From Paenibacillus_S vulneris (GTDB lineage: Bacteria > Bacillota > Bacilli > Paenibacillales > NBRC-103111), in NCBI RefSeq assembly GCF_039543185.1, contig NZ_BAABJG010000018.1:69689-133688 (forward strand): 64,000 nt of DNA. The letters are read 5' to 3'. Below the pieces are notes generated by a model. The model saw only the letters and a program-made list of their open reading frames with translations, was not told the DNA's origin and made no database searches. A program made the position numbers and the translations under genes. Shown piece by piece: positions 17,859-26,572 of the stretch (its first letter is position 1; each line of letters opens with the position of its first letter).

Positions 17859-18536
17859 CTAGCGTTTTTTATCGATGAACCATTTGCCCCGATGATCAAT
17901 TGTACAGAAAAACACATCCTTGAAATCTTGTATCCCCTTCGCCTGGAGCTCACTCTTTAGCCAAAACCTCGTCTTCCCGAGCTTTTCCAGGCTGTCATCC
18001 TGCACCTTACCGTCCATAATGAGCGGCAGCGGCAGGCCTTCATACCGGATTTTAAACTCCTGCTTGGCGGCGGGCTGACTGCGCTCAGAATCCTTTTCGA
18101 CCACAGTCAGCTTGCCCGATGGCTCCAGGATGGCAAACTCCACGTCGGCCACATCCACAATCTTATTCTGCCTGAGCTGAAGTAGCAAGTCGTCGAGATT
18201 GTAGCGGTGACGCTTCATGACTTCCCGGTTCAGCTTGCCGTTTTGAATGACCATCGCCGGCCGCCCTTCAAATACTCGGCGCAGCTTCTCATTTTTCAAA
18301 GACACATAGGCAATCAACATTTGAATCAAAACCAATGTGACCATAGGCACGATACCTTCTGCCAAAGGCTTCCCCATATCCTCCAATACAAACACAGCAA
18401 TTTCTGCAATCATAATGGAAATAACCAAATCAAAAAGCGAAAGCTTACCGATCTCCCGCTTCCCCATAATGCGCAAAGTCAGGAGAACGATAAAATACAC
18501 GAGTACGGTGCGAAAAAAAAGGGCCAACATCTCCAT
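17859..18536 (-). CDS. yrbG: DUF421 membrane protein (YrbG-like)
   Basis: A 225-residue protein. The first 80 residues form three membrane helices with LRIMGKREIGKLSLFDLVISIMIAEIA, the conserved DUF421/YetF signature. The rest is a cytoplasmic domain with the family segment VFEGRPAMVIQNGKLNREVMKRHRYNLDDLLLQLRQN and a terminal domain ending KRGKW-like (DHRGKWFIDKKR). The biochemical role of the family is unclear; members are often expressed in or near sporulation. The symbol rests on similarity plus the spoVB-yrbG-yrzE order known in B. subtilis. AGGAGG precedes the ATG. Confidence 0.8.
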   Translation of the reverse strand: MEMLALFFRTVLVYFIVLLTLRIMGKREIGKLSLFDLVISIMIAEIAVFVLEDMGKPLAEGIVPMVTLVLIQMLIAYVSLKNEKLRRVFEGRPAMVIQNGKLNREVMKRHRYNLDDLLLQLRQNKIVDVADVEFAILEPSGKLTVVEKDSERSQPAAKQEFKIRYEGLPLPLIMDGKVQDDSLEKLGKTRFWLKSELQAKGIQDFKDVFFCTIDHRGKWFIDKKR

Positions 18537-18673
18537 GGTTTCACTATCCTCCTACAAGCATTGGCTTTAGCAAAGACAGGACGGTTCCCATGGGTATTTT
18601 GACCTTAAGACAATGGAGTCATACGGTAAGGAAAGTAACGAATTGTTGGCAAACGCCTTCTGTAATCCTAAAT

Positions 18674-19996
18674 TTAGAAGTACATCCACATGATATAACC
18701 AGTTGATAAGACCAGAAGCAATAGGGTTAGCGGCAATGCGGTTTTCATATAGCCCATGAACGAAATTTCATGCCCCTCCTTCATCGCCAAACCGGCAGCA
18801 ACCAGATTGGCGTGCGATCCGATTATCGTAGCGCCTCCGCCAATACTCGCACCTATCGCTAACGACCACCAGACCGGATTAAGCTCCCAGTCATTAGCCA
18901 GGTGCATATGAGCACCGATATTTTTAATCAATGGCAGCATCGCCGCCACAAGCGGAGCTTGATCAACACCCGCCGAGATGAATCCTGCAACCCACAGGAC
19001 GAGAATGGAGACGAACATTTCATTTCCCGAGGTAAGCTCCATGCCCTTGACCGCAATGGCCTCGATGACCCCGGTATTCACGAGCCCGCCTGCAAGTACG
19101 AATAATCCGATCAGAAAAAATAACGTCCCCCACTCAACCGTATGAAACACATCCTCCAACTCTTCTTTCTTTCGGATGGTTAGCAGAATCAGGACAAGGG
19201 CGGCCGCTATGGCTATTATAGCAACGGATATGTGCATTTGTTTATGAAAGAGGAAGCCTAGTATGGCCAATCCCCAAACCGCCGTCGTTTTGACGACTAA
19301 AGAACGATCTTTAATAGATGCTGCAGCATCCAGCTCCCTCCATTCCTCCGAAGCTGTTTCAATCTTCCGCCACTCCTTCGTATACATTCTATGAAGCACA
19401 AATAACGAGACGGCAAAGAGAATTACGGATAAAGGAGCAACGTGAAGTAAAAACCCGTTAAATGTTAGCCCGGTAAGCTTGGACGAGCCCATCATCATAT
19501 TCGGGAGAGAACCTATTAAGGTTGCGCTTCCGCCAATGTTGCCGCATAGCATTTCCGTCATGATCAAAGGAATCGGACTTACCCCTATTGCCGCAGCAAT
19601 ACGAACCGTAACAGGGACCAGCACTATGAGGACGGTAACAGGATCCAGAACTGCCGAGCCCGCCGCCGCTATAACTGCGAGGAGCACAAGCAGCTTTGAC
19701 GGATTGCCGTTTCCTTTTTGTACGAATTTTACGGCAAGATATTGAACTATGCCCGTTCTGCCTGTTATTCCCGAGAGAAGCATCATCCCGAAAAGTAGTA
19801 AGACCGTTTCCCAAGCAATGTGAGTCTGATAAGCGCTTTTCCAATCAACAAGCCCCAAAATAAGTACCAGAACCGCTCCCCCCCACGCGATATATGCGCG
19901 ACGGATCAAACCGGTTTGGATTAGCCCATAAGCGATCATGAAAATAAGTGCAGATGCAACCATTTGCCATAATGAAGCCGACTGTATCGTGTTCAA
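18674..19996 (-). CDS. ArsB/NhaD family (SLC13-like) ion transporter
   Basis: A 440-residue protein with about eleven membrane segments, of the ion-transporter superfamily that includes ArsB, NhaD and the P protein. Characteristic are FGMMLLSGITGRTGIVQYLAVK, the helix-break NIGGSATLIGSLPNMMMGS and its symmetry mate SIGGGATIIGSHANLVAAG. These paired motifs bind ions and anions in this fold; whether it moves sodium, arsenite or a dicarboxylate is not decidable. The TTG at 19996 follows AAAGGCGGGG; an upstream ATG at 20050 lacks a ribosome site. It interrupts the yrbG-yrzE neighbourhood known from Bacillus. Confidence 0.8.
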   Translation of the reverse strand: MNTIQSASLWQMVASALIFMIAYGLIQTGLIRRAYIAWGGAVLVLILGLVDWKSAYQTHIAWETVLLLFGMMLLSGITGRTGIVQYLAVKFVQKGNGNPSKLLVLLAVIAAAGSAVLDPVTVLIVLVPVTVRIAAAIGVSPIPLIMTEMLCGNIGGSATLIGSLPNMMMGSSKLTGLTFNGFLLHVAPLSVILFAVSLFVLHRMYTKEWRKIETASEEWRELDAAASIKDRSLVVKTTAVWGLAILGFLFHKQMHISVAIIAIAAALVLILLTIRKKEELEDVFHTVEWGTLFFLIGLFVLAGGLVNTGVIEAIAVKGMELTSGNEMFVSILVLWVAGFISAGVDQAPLVAAMLPLIKNIGAHMHLANDWELNPVWWSLAIGASIGGGATIIGSHANLVAAGLAMKEGHEISFMGYMKTALPLTLLLLVLSTGYIMWMYF

Positions 19997-20176
19997 CTTT
20001 ATCCCCGCCTTTCTATATTCATTCGTACGGTTGGTTCCATTTGGCGGCATCCGGTAATGGATTTAACCGATATTTTACCTAATTTCGCCAAGCTGCGTCC
20101 AGAACAACCTGTACTAATTTTATGTACGTGCCCATACAATGATGATAAATGGTTTGGATTGGGGGAAAAGTCGGCG

Positions 20177-20536
20177 ATGAGGCGCTCACCTTTATTATCC
20201 GGTTTGGTCTACTCCATGATCTTCATGATATTTGGAACGCTCATGATCTCTTTGATCATGCTAGCTACGAATGTGCAGGAAACATCCTTATTCGGTTATA
20301 CCATGTCCATTCACGGCGTCTCAATGTTTATCGGGGGCATTGTGTCCGGCAAACGGAGCGGAACAAGAGGCTGGTATCACGGCGGCATGTTAGGCGTCTT
20401 TTACTGCCTGATTGTGGCTATTGTAGGGTTTCTCGCTTATGACACAGGAATAACGGAACAAACCTTGTACTTGCTCGGATTAACCTTCGGTACCGGAGCG
20501 CTAGGCGGAATGCTCGGCGTTAATTTGAAAAAGTAA
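20177..20536 (+). CDS. yrzE: TIGR04086 family membrane protein (YrzE-like)
   Basis: A 119-residue protein with four hydrophobic segments, including SGLVYSMIFMIFGTLMISLIML and GYTMSIHGVSMFIGGIVSGKRSGTRGWYHGGMLG. This layout matches the TIGR04086 family, whose function is unknown. The ATG at 20177 is chosen because GGGGGA precedes it and the first membrane segment follows at once; the frame is open 120 bases further up. The location next to yajC and tgt is as in Bacillus. Confidence 0.75.
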   Translation: MRRSPLLSGLVYSMIFMIFGTLMISLIMLATNVQETSLFGYTMSIHGVSMFIGGIVSGKRSGTRGWYHGGMLGVFYCLIVAIVGFLAYDTGITEQTLYLLGLTFGTGALGGMLGVNLKK

Positions 20537-20556
20537 CGGGTAAAGCCACAAAAAGT

Positions 20557-20595
20557 AAAAATGCGAGTCCCCCTTCTCAGGAGGCTCGCATTTTT
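20557..20595. terminator. Bidirectional terminator between yrzE and yajC
   Basis: AAAAATGCGAG and CTCGCATTTTT form a perfect outer stem with an inner G/C-rich extension. Both strands have a T-run after the stem, so it can serve yrzE (+) and the ruv-queA-tgt-yajC operon (-). Confidence 0.9.
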
Positions 20596-20608
20596 CGTGT
20601 GCTGCCGC

Positions 20609-20929
20609 TTACTTCTTATCCTCGCTTGAACTGCTCTGTACCGAATTAATTGCAGAACGTTCGAATGTAAGCTTCGTTACATCATTGACCCGGAGAATCA
20701 CCGTATCGTCTCCCAGCTCCAGAATGGTGCCGTGAAGTCCGCCGATGGTTACTACCTTATCGCCCTTTTTCAGGTTGCCCAGCATCATATTCCGTGTCTT
20801 TTGACGTTTTTGCTGGGGACGAATCAATAAGAAATACAAAACAACAAACATTAACACTAATGGACCGTATGTATACAAATACCCTTGAAGCCCGCCTTGC
20901 GCCGCTGTATCAGCCGCTGCTAACAACAT
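20609..20929 (-). CDS. yajC: Preprotein translocase subunit YajC
   Basis: A 106-residue single-pass membrane protein associated with SecDF. The N terminus is a membrane helix (YGPLVLMFVVLYFLLIRPQQKRQK), followed by the conserved cytoplasmic domain MMLGNLKKGDKVVTIGGLHGTILELGDDTVILRV. The ATG is preceded by GGGGGGATAAGG. It is the last gene of the operon with tgt, 31 bases downstream of it, the usual Firmicute arrangement. Confidence 0.95.
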   Translation of the reverse strand: MLLAAADTAAQGGLQGYLYTYGPLVLMFVVLYFLLIRPQQKRQKTRNMMLGNLKKGDKVVTIGGLHGTILELGDDTVILRVNDVTKLTFERSAINSVQSSSSEDKK

Positions 20930-20960
20930 ACCTTATCCCCCCTTTCCCTATACTATACGT

Positions 20961-22103
20961 TTAAAATCCTTTTCCGTTTTCACTCATTCCGTATTTTTCG
21001 AAAAAATGATCGCGGAAATCCAGCAGCCGATCCTCTCGAATCGCTTGTCTTACTTGACGCATCAATTCCAGCAGAAAATGCAAATTATGGTACGTTGTGA
21101 GACGTATACCGAACGTTTCATCCGCCTTGATCAAATGCCGGATATACGCGCGGGAGTAATTCCTGCACGTGTAGCAAGAGCATTCCGGATCGAGCGGACC
21201 GAAATCTTCAGCATACTTGGCATTGCGGACGACTAGCCTTCCCTCGCTGGTCATCGTGGTGCCGTTCCTTGCAATACGCGTCGGAAGGACGCAATCAAAC
21301 ATGTCGATACCCCGAATCGATCCCTCGACCAAAGCATCCGGTGACCCCACTCCCATTAAATAACGGGGTTTATTAGCCGGCAGCATAGGCACCGTGTAAT
21401 CAAGAACTTCATACATCAGATGCTTCGGCTCGCCGACGCTCAATCCACCAATAGCATACCCCGGGAAATCCATGGAAGTCAACTCAGCAGCGCTTTGTTT
21501 GCGCAAATCCTCGTACATGCCTCCCTGAACGATTGCAAACAAAGCCTGATCTTCAGAGCGGGCATGGGACTTCAAGCAGCGCTCTGCCCAACGGGTCGTA
21601 CGTTCGAGGGACTGCTTCGCATAGCTGTGCTCTGCCGGATAGGGAGGGCACTCGTCAAAGGCCATCATGATATCGGAACCAAGCGCATTCTGTATTTCCA
21701 TCGCTTTTTCCGGCGAGATGAACAGCTTGTCCCCGTTCAGGTGGGATCTAAACGTGACCCCCTCTTCAGTAATCTTTCTCATTTCACTTAGACTGAACAC
21801 TTGGAAACCGCCGCTGTCCGTCAAAATAGGACGGTCCCAATTCATAAACTTATGAAGGCCGCCGGCCTTCTTGACAAGGTCATGTCCCGGACGAAGAAAC
21901 AAATGGTATGTGTTGCTCAGAATAATCTGGGCATCCATCTGCTTCAATTCTTCAGGGCTCATCGTTTTCACTGTTGCTTGAGTGCCCACCGGCATAAATG
22001 TCGGAGTTTCGATTACCCCGTGGGGTGTATGTACCCGGCCTAGTCTGGCGCCGGACTGCTTGCATGTTTTAATATGTTCATACCACACTGCTGCCAATGA
22101 CAT
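20961..22103 (-). CDS. tgt: tRNA-guanine transglycosylase
   Basis: A 380-residue enzyme that exchanges guanine-34 of GUN-anticodon tRNAs for preQ1, a queuosine precursor. Family motifs are in order: RVHTPHGVIETPTFMPVGTQATVK, DSGGFQVFSL with the general-acid/base Asp, GGLSVGEPK, the nucleophile region RGIDMFDCVLPTRIARNG, and the zinc site CSCYTCRNYSRAYIRHL with its Cys and downstream His ligands. It acts with QueA, encoded 23 bases upstream. Confidence 0.97.
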   Translation of the reverse strand: MSLAAVWYEHIKTCKQSGARLGRVHTPHGVIETPTFMPVGTQATVKTMSPEELKQMDAQIILSNTYHLFLRPGHDLVKKAGGLHKFMNWDRPILTDSGGFQVFSLSEMRKITEEGVTFRSHLNGDKLFISPEKAMEIQNALGSDIMMAFDECPPYPAEHSYAKQSLERTTRWAERCLKSHARSEDQALFAIVQGGMYEDLRKQSAAELTSMDFPGYAIGGLSVGEPKHLMYEVLDYTVPMLPANKPRYLMGVGSPDALVEGSIRGIDMFDCVLPTRIARNGTTMTSEGRLVVRNAKYAEDFGPLDPECSCYTCRNYSRAYIRHLIKADETFGIRLTTYHNLHFLLELMRQVRQAIREDRLLDFRDHFFEKYGMSENGKGF

Positions 22104-22126
22104 TCACTTCTTTCTTTTCCTGCTGA

Positions 22127-23197
22127 TTAATATATAAACATCGCATCGCCAAAGCTGAAAAAGCGGTATTCCCGTTCGACGGCTTGACGATACGCCTCCA
22201 TAATCTTTTCCCGGTCCGCCAGAGCACTGATCAGCATGAGCAGTGTAGATTTGGGCAAGTGAAAATTCGTCAATAGAGCGTCTACGATCTGGAATTCAAA
22301 CCCCGGATAGATGAAAATGTCAGTCCATCCGCTGCAGGCTTGAAGTCTGCCGGGTTCACTGTTCACCCTCGAAGCCGTCTCCAGCGTTCTTGCCGAGGTC
22401 GTTCCAACCGCAATGACTCGCTTACCGGATGCTTTGGCCTCATTGATCATTGCCGCCGCTTCCGGGCTGACCTCGTAATACTCCTCATGCATCCGATGTG
22501 ACTCTACATCGTCAACAGACACCGGCCGAAAGGTACCGAGTCCAACATGAAGCGTAATATACGCTAATTGTACTCCTTTTTGTTCCAGCCTATTCAGATA
22601 CTCCTTCGTGAAATGAAGCCCAGCCGTCGGGGCGGCTGCGCTGCCTTCATGCTTTGCGTAGACGGTCTGGTAACGCTCCCTCTCAGGAAGCTGCTCCTTT
22701 ATGTAAGGAGGAAGCGGCATCTGTCCCAACCGATCCAGCAATTCCGGGAAAATTCCCTTATAAGCAAAGCGAAGCACACGTCCGCCCATCTCGCTCTCCT
22801 CTTCGATCGTAGCCGTTAGAAGAGCAGACCTGTTCCCTTCCTCCGATTTCTCGGAATCGTCCTCTCCGAAGAGAATAACGGCCCCCTTCTTCAACCGTTT
22901 GCCGGGCTTGACCAGCGCTTCCCAACGGTCGTTCTCCAGCTGCTTCAATAGCAGCACTTCCGCCTTCGCTCCGGTATCCGCCTTGACACCAAAAAGCCGG
23001 GCTGGTATAACCCGCGTATCATTCAACACGAGAACATCCCCGGCTTCCACATAGTCGATTAATGCTTCAAATGTTTGGTGCTGGATCGCTCCGGTTGCTT
23101 TGTTCAATGTCAATAATCTGGACGAGGTCCGGTCCTTTAAAGGAGTTTGCGCAATTAGCGACTCCGGTAATTCATAATCAAACTCTTCTACCTGCAT
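22127..23197 (-). CDS. queA: S-adenosylmethionine:tRNA ribosyltransferase-isomerase
   Basis: A 356-residue enzyme that transfers the ribosyl part of SAM to preQ1-tRNA and rearranges it to epoxyqueuosine. Recognised by the N-terminal EEFDYELPESLIAQTPLKDR, VLNDTRVIPARLFG, the PTAGLHFTKE motif, HVGLGTFRPVSVDDVESHRMHEEYY and the C-terminal NFHLPKSTLLMLISA. AAGGA precedes the ATG. It directly precedes tgt in the same operon, so two consecutive queuosine steps are encoded together. Confidence 0.97.
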   Translation of the reverse strand: MQVEEFDYELPESLIAQTPLKDRTSSRLLTLNKATGAIQHQTFEALIDYVEAGDVLVLNDTRVIPARLFGVKADTGAKAEVLLLKQLENDRWEALVKPGKRLKKGAVILFGEDDSEKSEEGNRSALLTATIEEESEMGGRVLRFAYKGIFPELLDRLGQMPLPPYIKEQLPERERYQTVYAKHEGSAAAPTAGLHFTKEYLNRLEQKGVQLAYITLHVGLGTFRPVSVDDVESHRMHEEYYEVSPEAAAMINEAKASGKRVIAVGTTSARTLETASRVNSEPGRLQACSGWTDIFIYPGFEFQIVDALLTNFHLPKSTLLMLISALADREKIMEAYRQAVEREYRFFSFGDAMFIY

Positions 23198-23203
23198 AGT
23201 TCG

Positions 23204-25357
23204 TCATTCCTTGGTTATCGAGACTCCTACATAGTAGGTCTGCAATATTTTTTTATAATCATAGCCTAATTCGGCGTAGCCTCTCGCACCCCATTGGGAC
23301 ATTCCCAGTCCGTGACCGTACCCTGTCCCTCTAAAAATATACTGGTTTTTTTTGTCAACAAGCTTCGCCTTGTTGTCTCCATTCAATATAAACAGCTGGG
23401 AGGCTGAAACCGCTTGAGGCTCCGACCCGCCCGCCGCGACATAGACTGCCGGAGAGGCTGCGGATTGGCTGCGAACCGTATTGTCGGCTCCCAATATAGT
23501 ATACCTTCCTGTTTCTTCAATATCAAACCGGGTGCTTGGCAACCCGTTGAACAATGTGCGGAGCGCATCCGGATTGGCCGGCTTCATAACCTGTCCATTG
23601 GCTTTCATTTCTGTAACCCTGCCCGATTGCCCTCTTTGGGATATTTCGAGCTTATCCAATGCGCCGGCAATAGGCTGGCTGAGTACGGTGTTCACTTTGT
23701 CCTTCAGCTTGTCCGCATCGTAGGGGCCGCGTATCCAGGAAAATGCATTGGATTCGATCGCTTGGTCGAATACAATGAATCGGTCCCCGATATCCACTTT
23801 AAAGGTGGCCGGATTGGAAGCATTGTCCACGAATGGAGCGGGCCTTACACTAACCCCCGTTCCTGTGGAAACGTAATACGGGAGACCTGCAGCGTTCTTC
23901 TCCCCTGTATCGCGGGCATAGGAGGAGTGGATGTAGCCTGTTTGCCCGTTCGGAAGCACGATGCGGTACCACGGAGCCTTTCCTTTCTCCGCACCTTCAT
24001 CCGGACTCGGAACGCTCTGCAAATAAGCGACCTTATTCCCCCATACTTCAGTTGACTCTGCAGTCATTCCGCCTGCATTCGAGTAAAACAAGGGTGAAAT
24101 CAAACCGTTCTTGTCCTTTAATACCTCGCCTTGCGTGGCTTGAACTGCGGTCAATGCGGCAGGGAATTCCGCCCCCGCCCCATGATAGGCCTGATCCACG
24201 GTAGAATCGGATACATCAGCAATCTGGTACTTTACTCCCTGCTTCAGTACATATGTACGCGCCGCTACCGCTTGAGCCTTCAATGCCTCAACGGGCCAGT
24301 CTTTATTGAGCTCCGAGCTGATGACGGAAGCCAGGTACTGGTCCATTGGAAGTTCATTGATGACTGCCAGCTTGGAGTTGAATCGGGAGATTTCGAGGCT
24401 CCCTTTATAAGATCGTTCAAAGCGTTCCCGTACCGATACTGTATCCGACAGTTGGGGAGTGACCAGAAGCTTCGAGGAGGAATTCCCCTCCGTTCCGCCT
24501 CCCAGCATGAAGTAAGGAACAGCAGCCAGCGTTTCCGATTCCATATCAATCTGTGAACGTTTCATTATGTATGCCGCCGCAGAATCGACGGGCTGTAACA
24601 CGAGACCCGGTATTGCGGCATTGATCTTTTGCTTGGCGGTACTCAGCTCAGCCGAAGTCGTTGCTGCGGAGACGAATACGGCATAGGCGGGAGCTCCGGC
24701 CGCCGTATTCAGGTAGGCTACGGCAGCGTCAAAACCGGCGGCACCGATGACTGCTGCCTGTGCAGCCGCCTCCGCCTCGGTGGCGTAGCTGCCTGCGTTC
24801 CAATGCAGCGGACCGGTAACGCTTGGCGTGTATCCCTTGATGAAGCCGCTGACGCCGGACAGGCCCGAGGCTTTCGTTAATGCGGCTTGAGCGGCATCAC
24901 GGGAAGCGTATGGCCCGAGTTCGATCTGATAGGATGCCGCTCCTGATTTGTTGCCCGTTACAAGCACGGCATCCTGATTGGCTGCCGTCAATTTATCCAT
25001 GATCGTCTTGGCTTGGGCTTTGTCGGCGCCTTCCCATAGTAAGGCGTGATATCCATCCAAGGCTACCCCTGCCGTAGTTTTATCTACAACAGTGAATGCC
25101 GGCTTGGAGCCGTCAGCACCTCGCAACGCAACATCCATCCCTTTGGCAGACGATAGAGTTACGTAAGATGTATTCACAGAATATTTCCCGGTATCGATAA
25201 ATAAGGCGACCCGCATCATATCCGTCTTAGCCGAATCCGCGTAGACTTTAGGCGCAAAGCCGTTAATTCCATGGAACGCACTGAATCCTGCGGCAGCAAT
25301 GCACATGCTTATATAGAGCTTTCCAATCGAACCAAGTGAAGGCTTAAGCTTCCTCAA
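23204..25357 (-). CDS. SpoIID/LytB-domain protein, large
   Basis: A 717-residue secreted or membrane-anchored protein. The N terminus has a signal or anchor segment (KLYISMCIAAAGFSAFHG). Residues of about 30-260 contain two SPOR-like repeats (YQIELGPYASRDAAQAAL and AYAVFVSAATTSAEL). The SpoIID domain follows, with DQYLASVISSELNKDWPVEALKAQAVAARTYVLKQ, where the Glu is the catalytic residue of SpoIID glycan hydrolases. An SH3-like insertion (WYRIVLPNGQTGYIHSSYA) splits it before the closing GTGYGHGLGMSQWGARGYA. SpoIID enzymes cleave peptide-free glycan strands in engulfment. Classical SpoIID is about 340 residues, so this is a multidomain variant. TTG at 25357 follows GAGGGG. Confidence 0.85.
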   Translation of the reverse strand: MRKLKPSLGSIGKLYISMCIAAAGFSAFHGINGFAPKVYADSAKTDMMRVALFIDTGKYSVNTSYVTLSSAKGMDVALRGADGSKPAFTVVDKTTAGVALDGYHALLWEGADKAQAKTIMDKLTAANQDAVLVTGNKSGAASYQIELGPYASRDAAQAALTKASGLSGVSGFIKGYTPSVTGPLHWNAGSYATEAEAAAQAAVIGAAGFDAAVAYLNTAAGAPAYAVFVSAATTSAELSTAKQKINAAIPGLVLQPVDSAAAYIMKRSQIDMESETLAAVPYFMLGGGTEGNSSSKLLVTPQLSDTVSVRERFERSYKGSLEISRFNSKLAVINELPMDQYLASVISSELNKDWPVEALKAQAVAARTYVLKQGVKYQIADVSDSTVDQAYHGAGAEFPAALTAVQATQGEVLKDKNGLISPLFYSNAGGMTAESTEVWGNKVAYLQSVPSPDEGAEKGKAPWYRIVLPNGQTGYIHSSYARDTGEKNAAGLPYYVSTGTGVSVRPAPFVDNASNPATFKVDIGDRFIVFDQAIESNAFSWIRGPYDADKLKDKVNTVLSQPIAGALDKLEISQRGQSGRVTEMKANGQVMKPANPDALRTLFNGLPSTRFDIEETGRYTILGADNTVRSQSAASPAVYVAAGGSEPQAVSASQLFILNGDNKAKLVDKKNQYIFRGTGYGHGLGMSQWGARGYAELGYDYKKILQTYYVGVSITKE

Positions 25358-25417
25358 TTTCAGCGTTCCCCTCTCTGACGATGATGAGTGCACTCTTCTC
25401 CTGCACCTGTAATATTG

Positions 25418-26422
25418 CTAGCGGTTGTCCGGCATAGGCAGCCCCAAATGGCTGTAGGCCAAATGAGTAGCCATCCGTCCGCGGGGCGTCCGCTGCAAAA
25501 ATCCGATTTGCAGCAAATACGGCTCATATACATCTTCTATCGTTTGGCTTTCTTCTCCGATCGTAGCGGCAATGGTATCCAGCCCGACTGGGCCGCCCTG
25601 GAAGGTGAGTATAATCGCCCGCAGCATCTTATGATCGATCTCGTCCAGCCCCAAATGATCGATTTGAATCCCAAGCAGCGCTCTCTGCGCAATATCCAGC
25701 GTAATGATGCCGTCGCCCTTCACTTGGGCATAATCGCGTACCCGTTTTAACAGCCGATTGGCGATACGCGGCGTTCCGCGGGATCGTTTCCCGATCTCCT
25801 CCGAAGCCTCTCCGACAATTTGCACCTGCAAAATGTCAGCCGTGCGGCTGACAATGTACGCAAGCTCCTCAACGGTGTAGTACTCCAGCCGGCTGACCAC
25901 CCCGAACCTGTCACGGAGAGGAGCGGATAACAGCCCGACACGGGTGGTTGCCCCCACCAGTGTAAAGGCTGGCAAATCAAGTCTGACCGAACGCGCACTC
26001 GGCCCCTTGCCGATAATAATGTCGAGCGCAAAATCCTCCATTGCTGGGTACAGCACTTCTTCAACCGTACGATGAAGGCGATGAATTTCGTCGATAAACA
26101 AGACGTCGCCTTCCTGCAAATTGGTCAAAATGGCTGCCAGATCGCCGGGACGCTCAATCGCAGGTCCGGAGGTGGTACGCACGTTCACTCCCAGCTCATT
26201 TGCGATAATGTTGGATAAAGTGGTCTTCCCGAGACCGGGAGGGCCATATAAAAGGACGTGATCCAGCGCTTCCTTCCGCATCTTGGCTGCCTCTATATAA
26301 ATCTTCAAATTTTCCTTCGCTTGAGCTTGTCCGATATACTCGGCCAAATATCTCGGACGCAGGCTTAATTCCATCCCCTGATCTTCCATCATCAGGTTGG
26401 CAGAAATGATCCTGTCTTCCAT
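25418..26422 (-). CDS. ruvB: Holliday junction branch migration ATPase RuvB
   Basis: A 334-residue AAA+ motor that drives branch migration with RuvA. Seen are the start of the N-terminal domain LRPRYLAEYIGQ, Walker A GPPGLGKTTL, Walker B FIDEIHRL, sensor 1 with VGATTR, the arginine-finger region PLRDRFGVV, and the C-terminal winged helix ending PRGRMATHLAYSHLG. TAAGGAGG precedes the ATG and is abutted by hairpin repeats. A 150-base gap separates it from ruvA, unusual because these genes are normally tightly packed; the gap holds the repeats at 26440-26534. Confidence 0.97.
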   Translation of the reverse strand: MEDRIISANLMMEDQGMELSLRPRYLAEYIGQAQAKENLKIYIEAAKMRKEALDHVLLYGPPGLGKTTLSNIIANELGVNVRTTSGPAIERPGDLAAILTNLQEGDVLFIDEIHRLHRTVEEVLYPAMEDFALDIIIGKGPSARSVRLDLPAFTLVGATTRVGLLSAPLRDRFGVVSRLEYYTVEELAYIVSRTADILQVQIVGEASEEIGKRSRGTPRIANRLLKRVRDYAQVKGDGIITLDIAQRALLGIQIDHLGLDEIDHKMLRAIILTFQGGPVGLDTIAATIGEESQTIEDVYEPYLLQIGFLQRTPRGRMATHLAYSHLGLPMPDNR

Positions 26423-26439
26423 GGTTGTGGTCCTCCTTA

Positions 26440-26534
26440 GAGTTTCGCGATAGCGAAACTGACTTCGTAAGCATTCGCTTAGAGTTTCGCGATAGCGAAA
26501 CTAACTTCGTAAGCATCCGCTTTGAGTTTCGCGG
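26440..26534 (-). repeat. Tandem hairpin repeats abutting the ruvB ribosome-binding site
   Basis: Two 42-bp units (26440-26481 and 26482-26523) and a third partial one (26524-26534). On the plus strand each is GAGTTTCGC, GATA, GCGAAACT, then a 21-base linker with core ACTTCGTAAGCAT. On the ruvB strand the last hairpin runs into CTCTAAGGAGG, the ribosome site. The linker core CTTCGTAAGC is shared with the recJ array, but the stem is TTTCGC/GCGAAA instead of CTTTCC/GGAAAG, with both arms changed together. The array separates ruvA from ruvB. Confidence 0.9.
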
Positions 26535-26572
26535 TCATTTGAAGCTGAAACGAATGCTCCTCACGCTGCAGC

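Noticed and set aside
26196..26516. Short protein with repeated LTKSVSLSRNSK peptide running through the ruvB hairpins
   Set aside because: The 42-bp units are a multiple of three, so any frame without a stop gives a repeated peptide; the frame then runs antiparallel in phase into ruvB codons with no ribosome site or domain.
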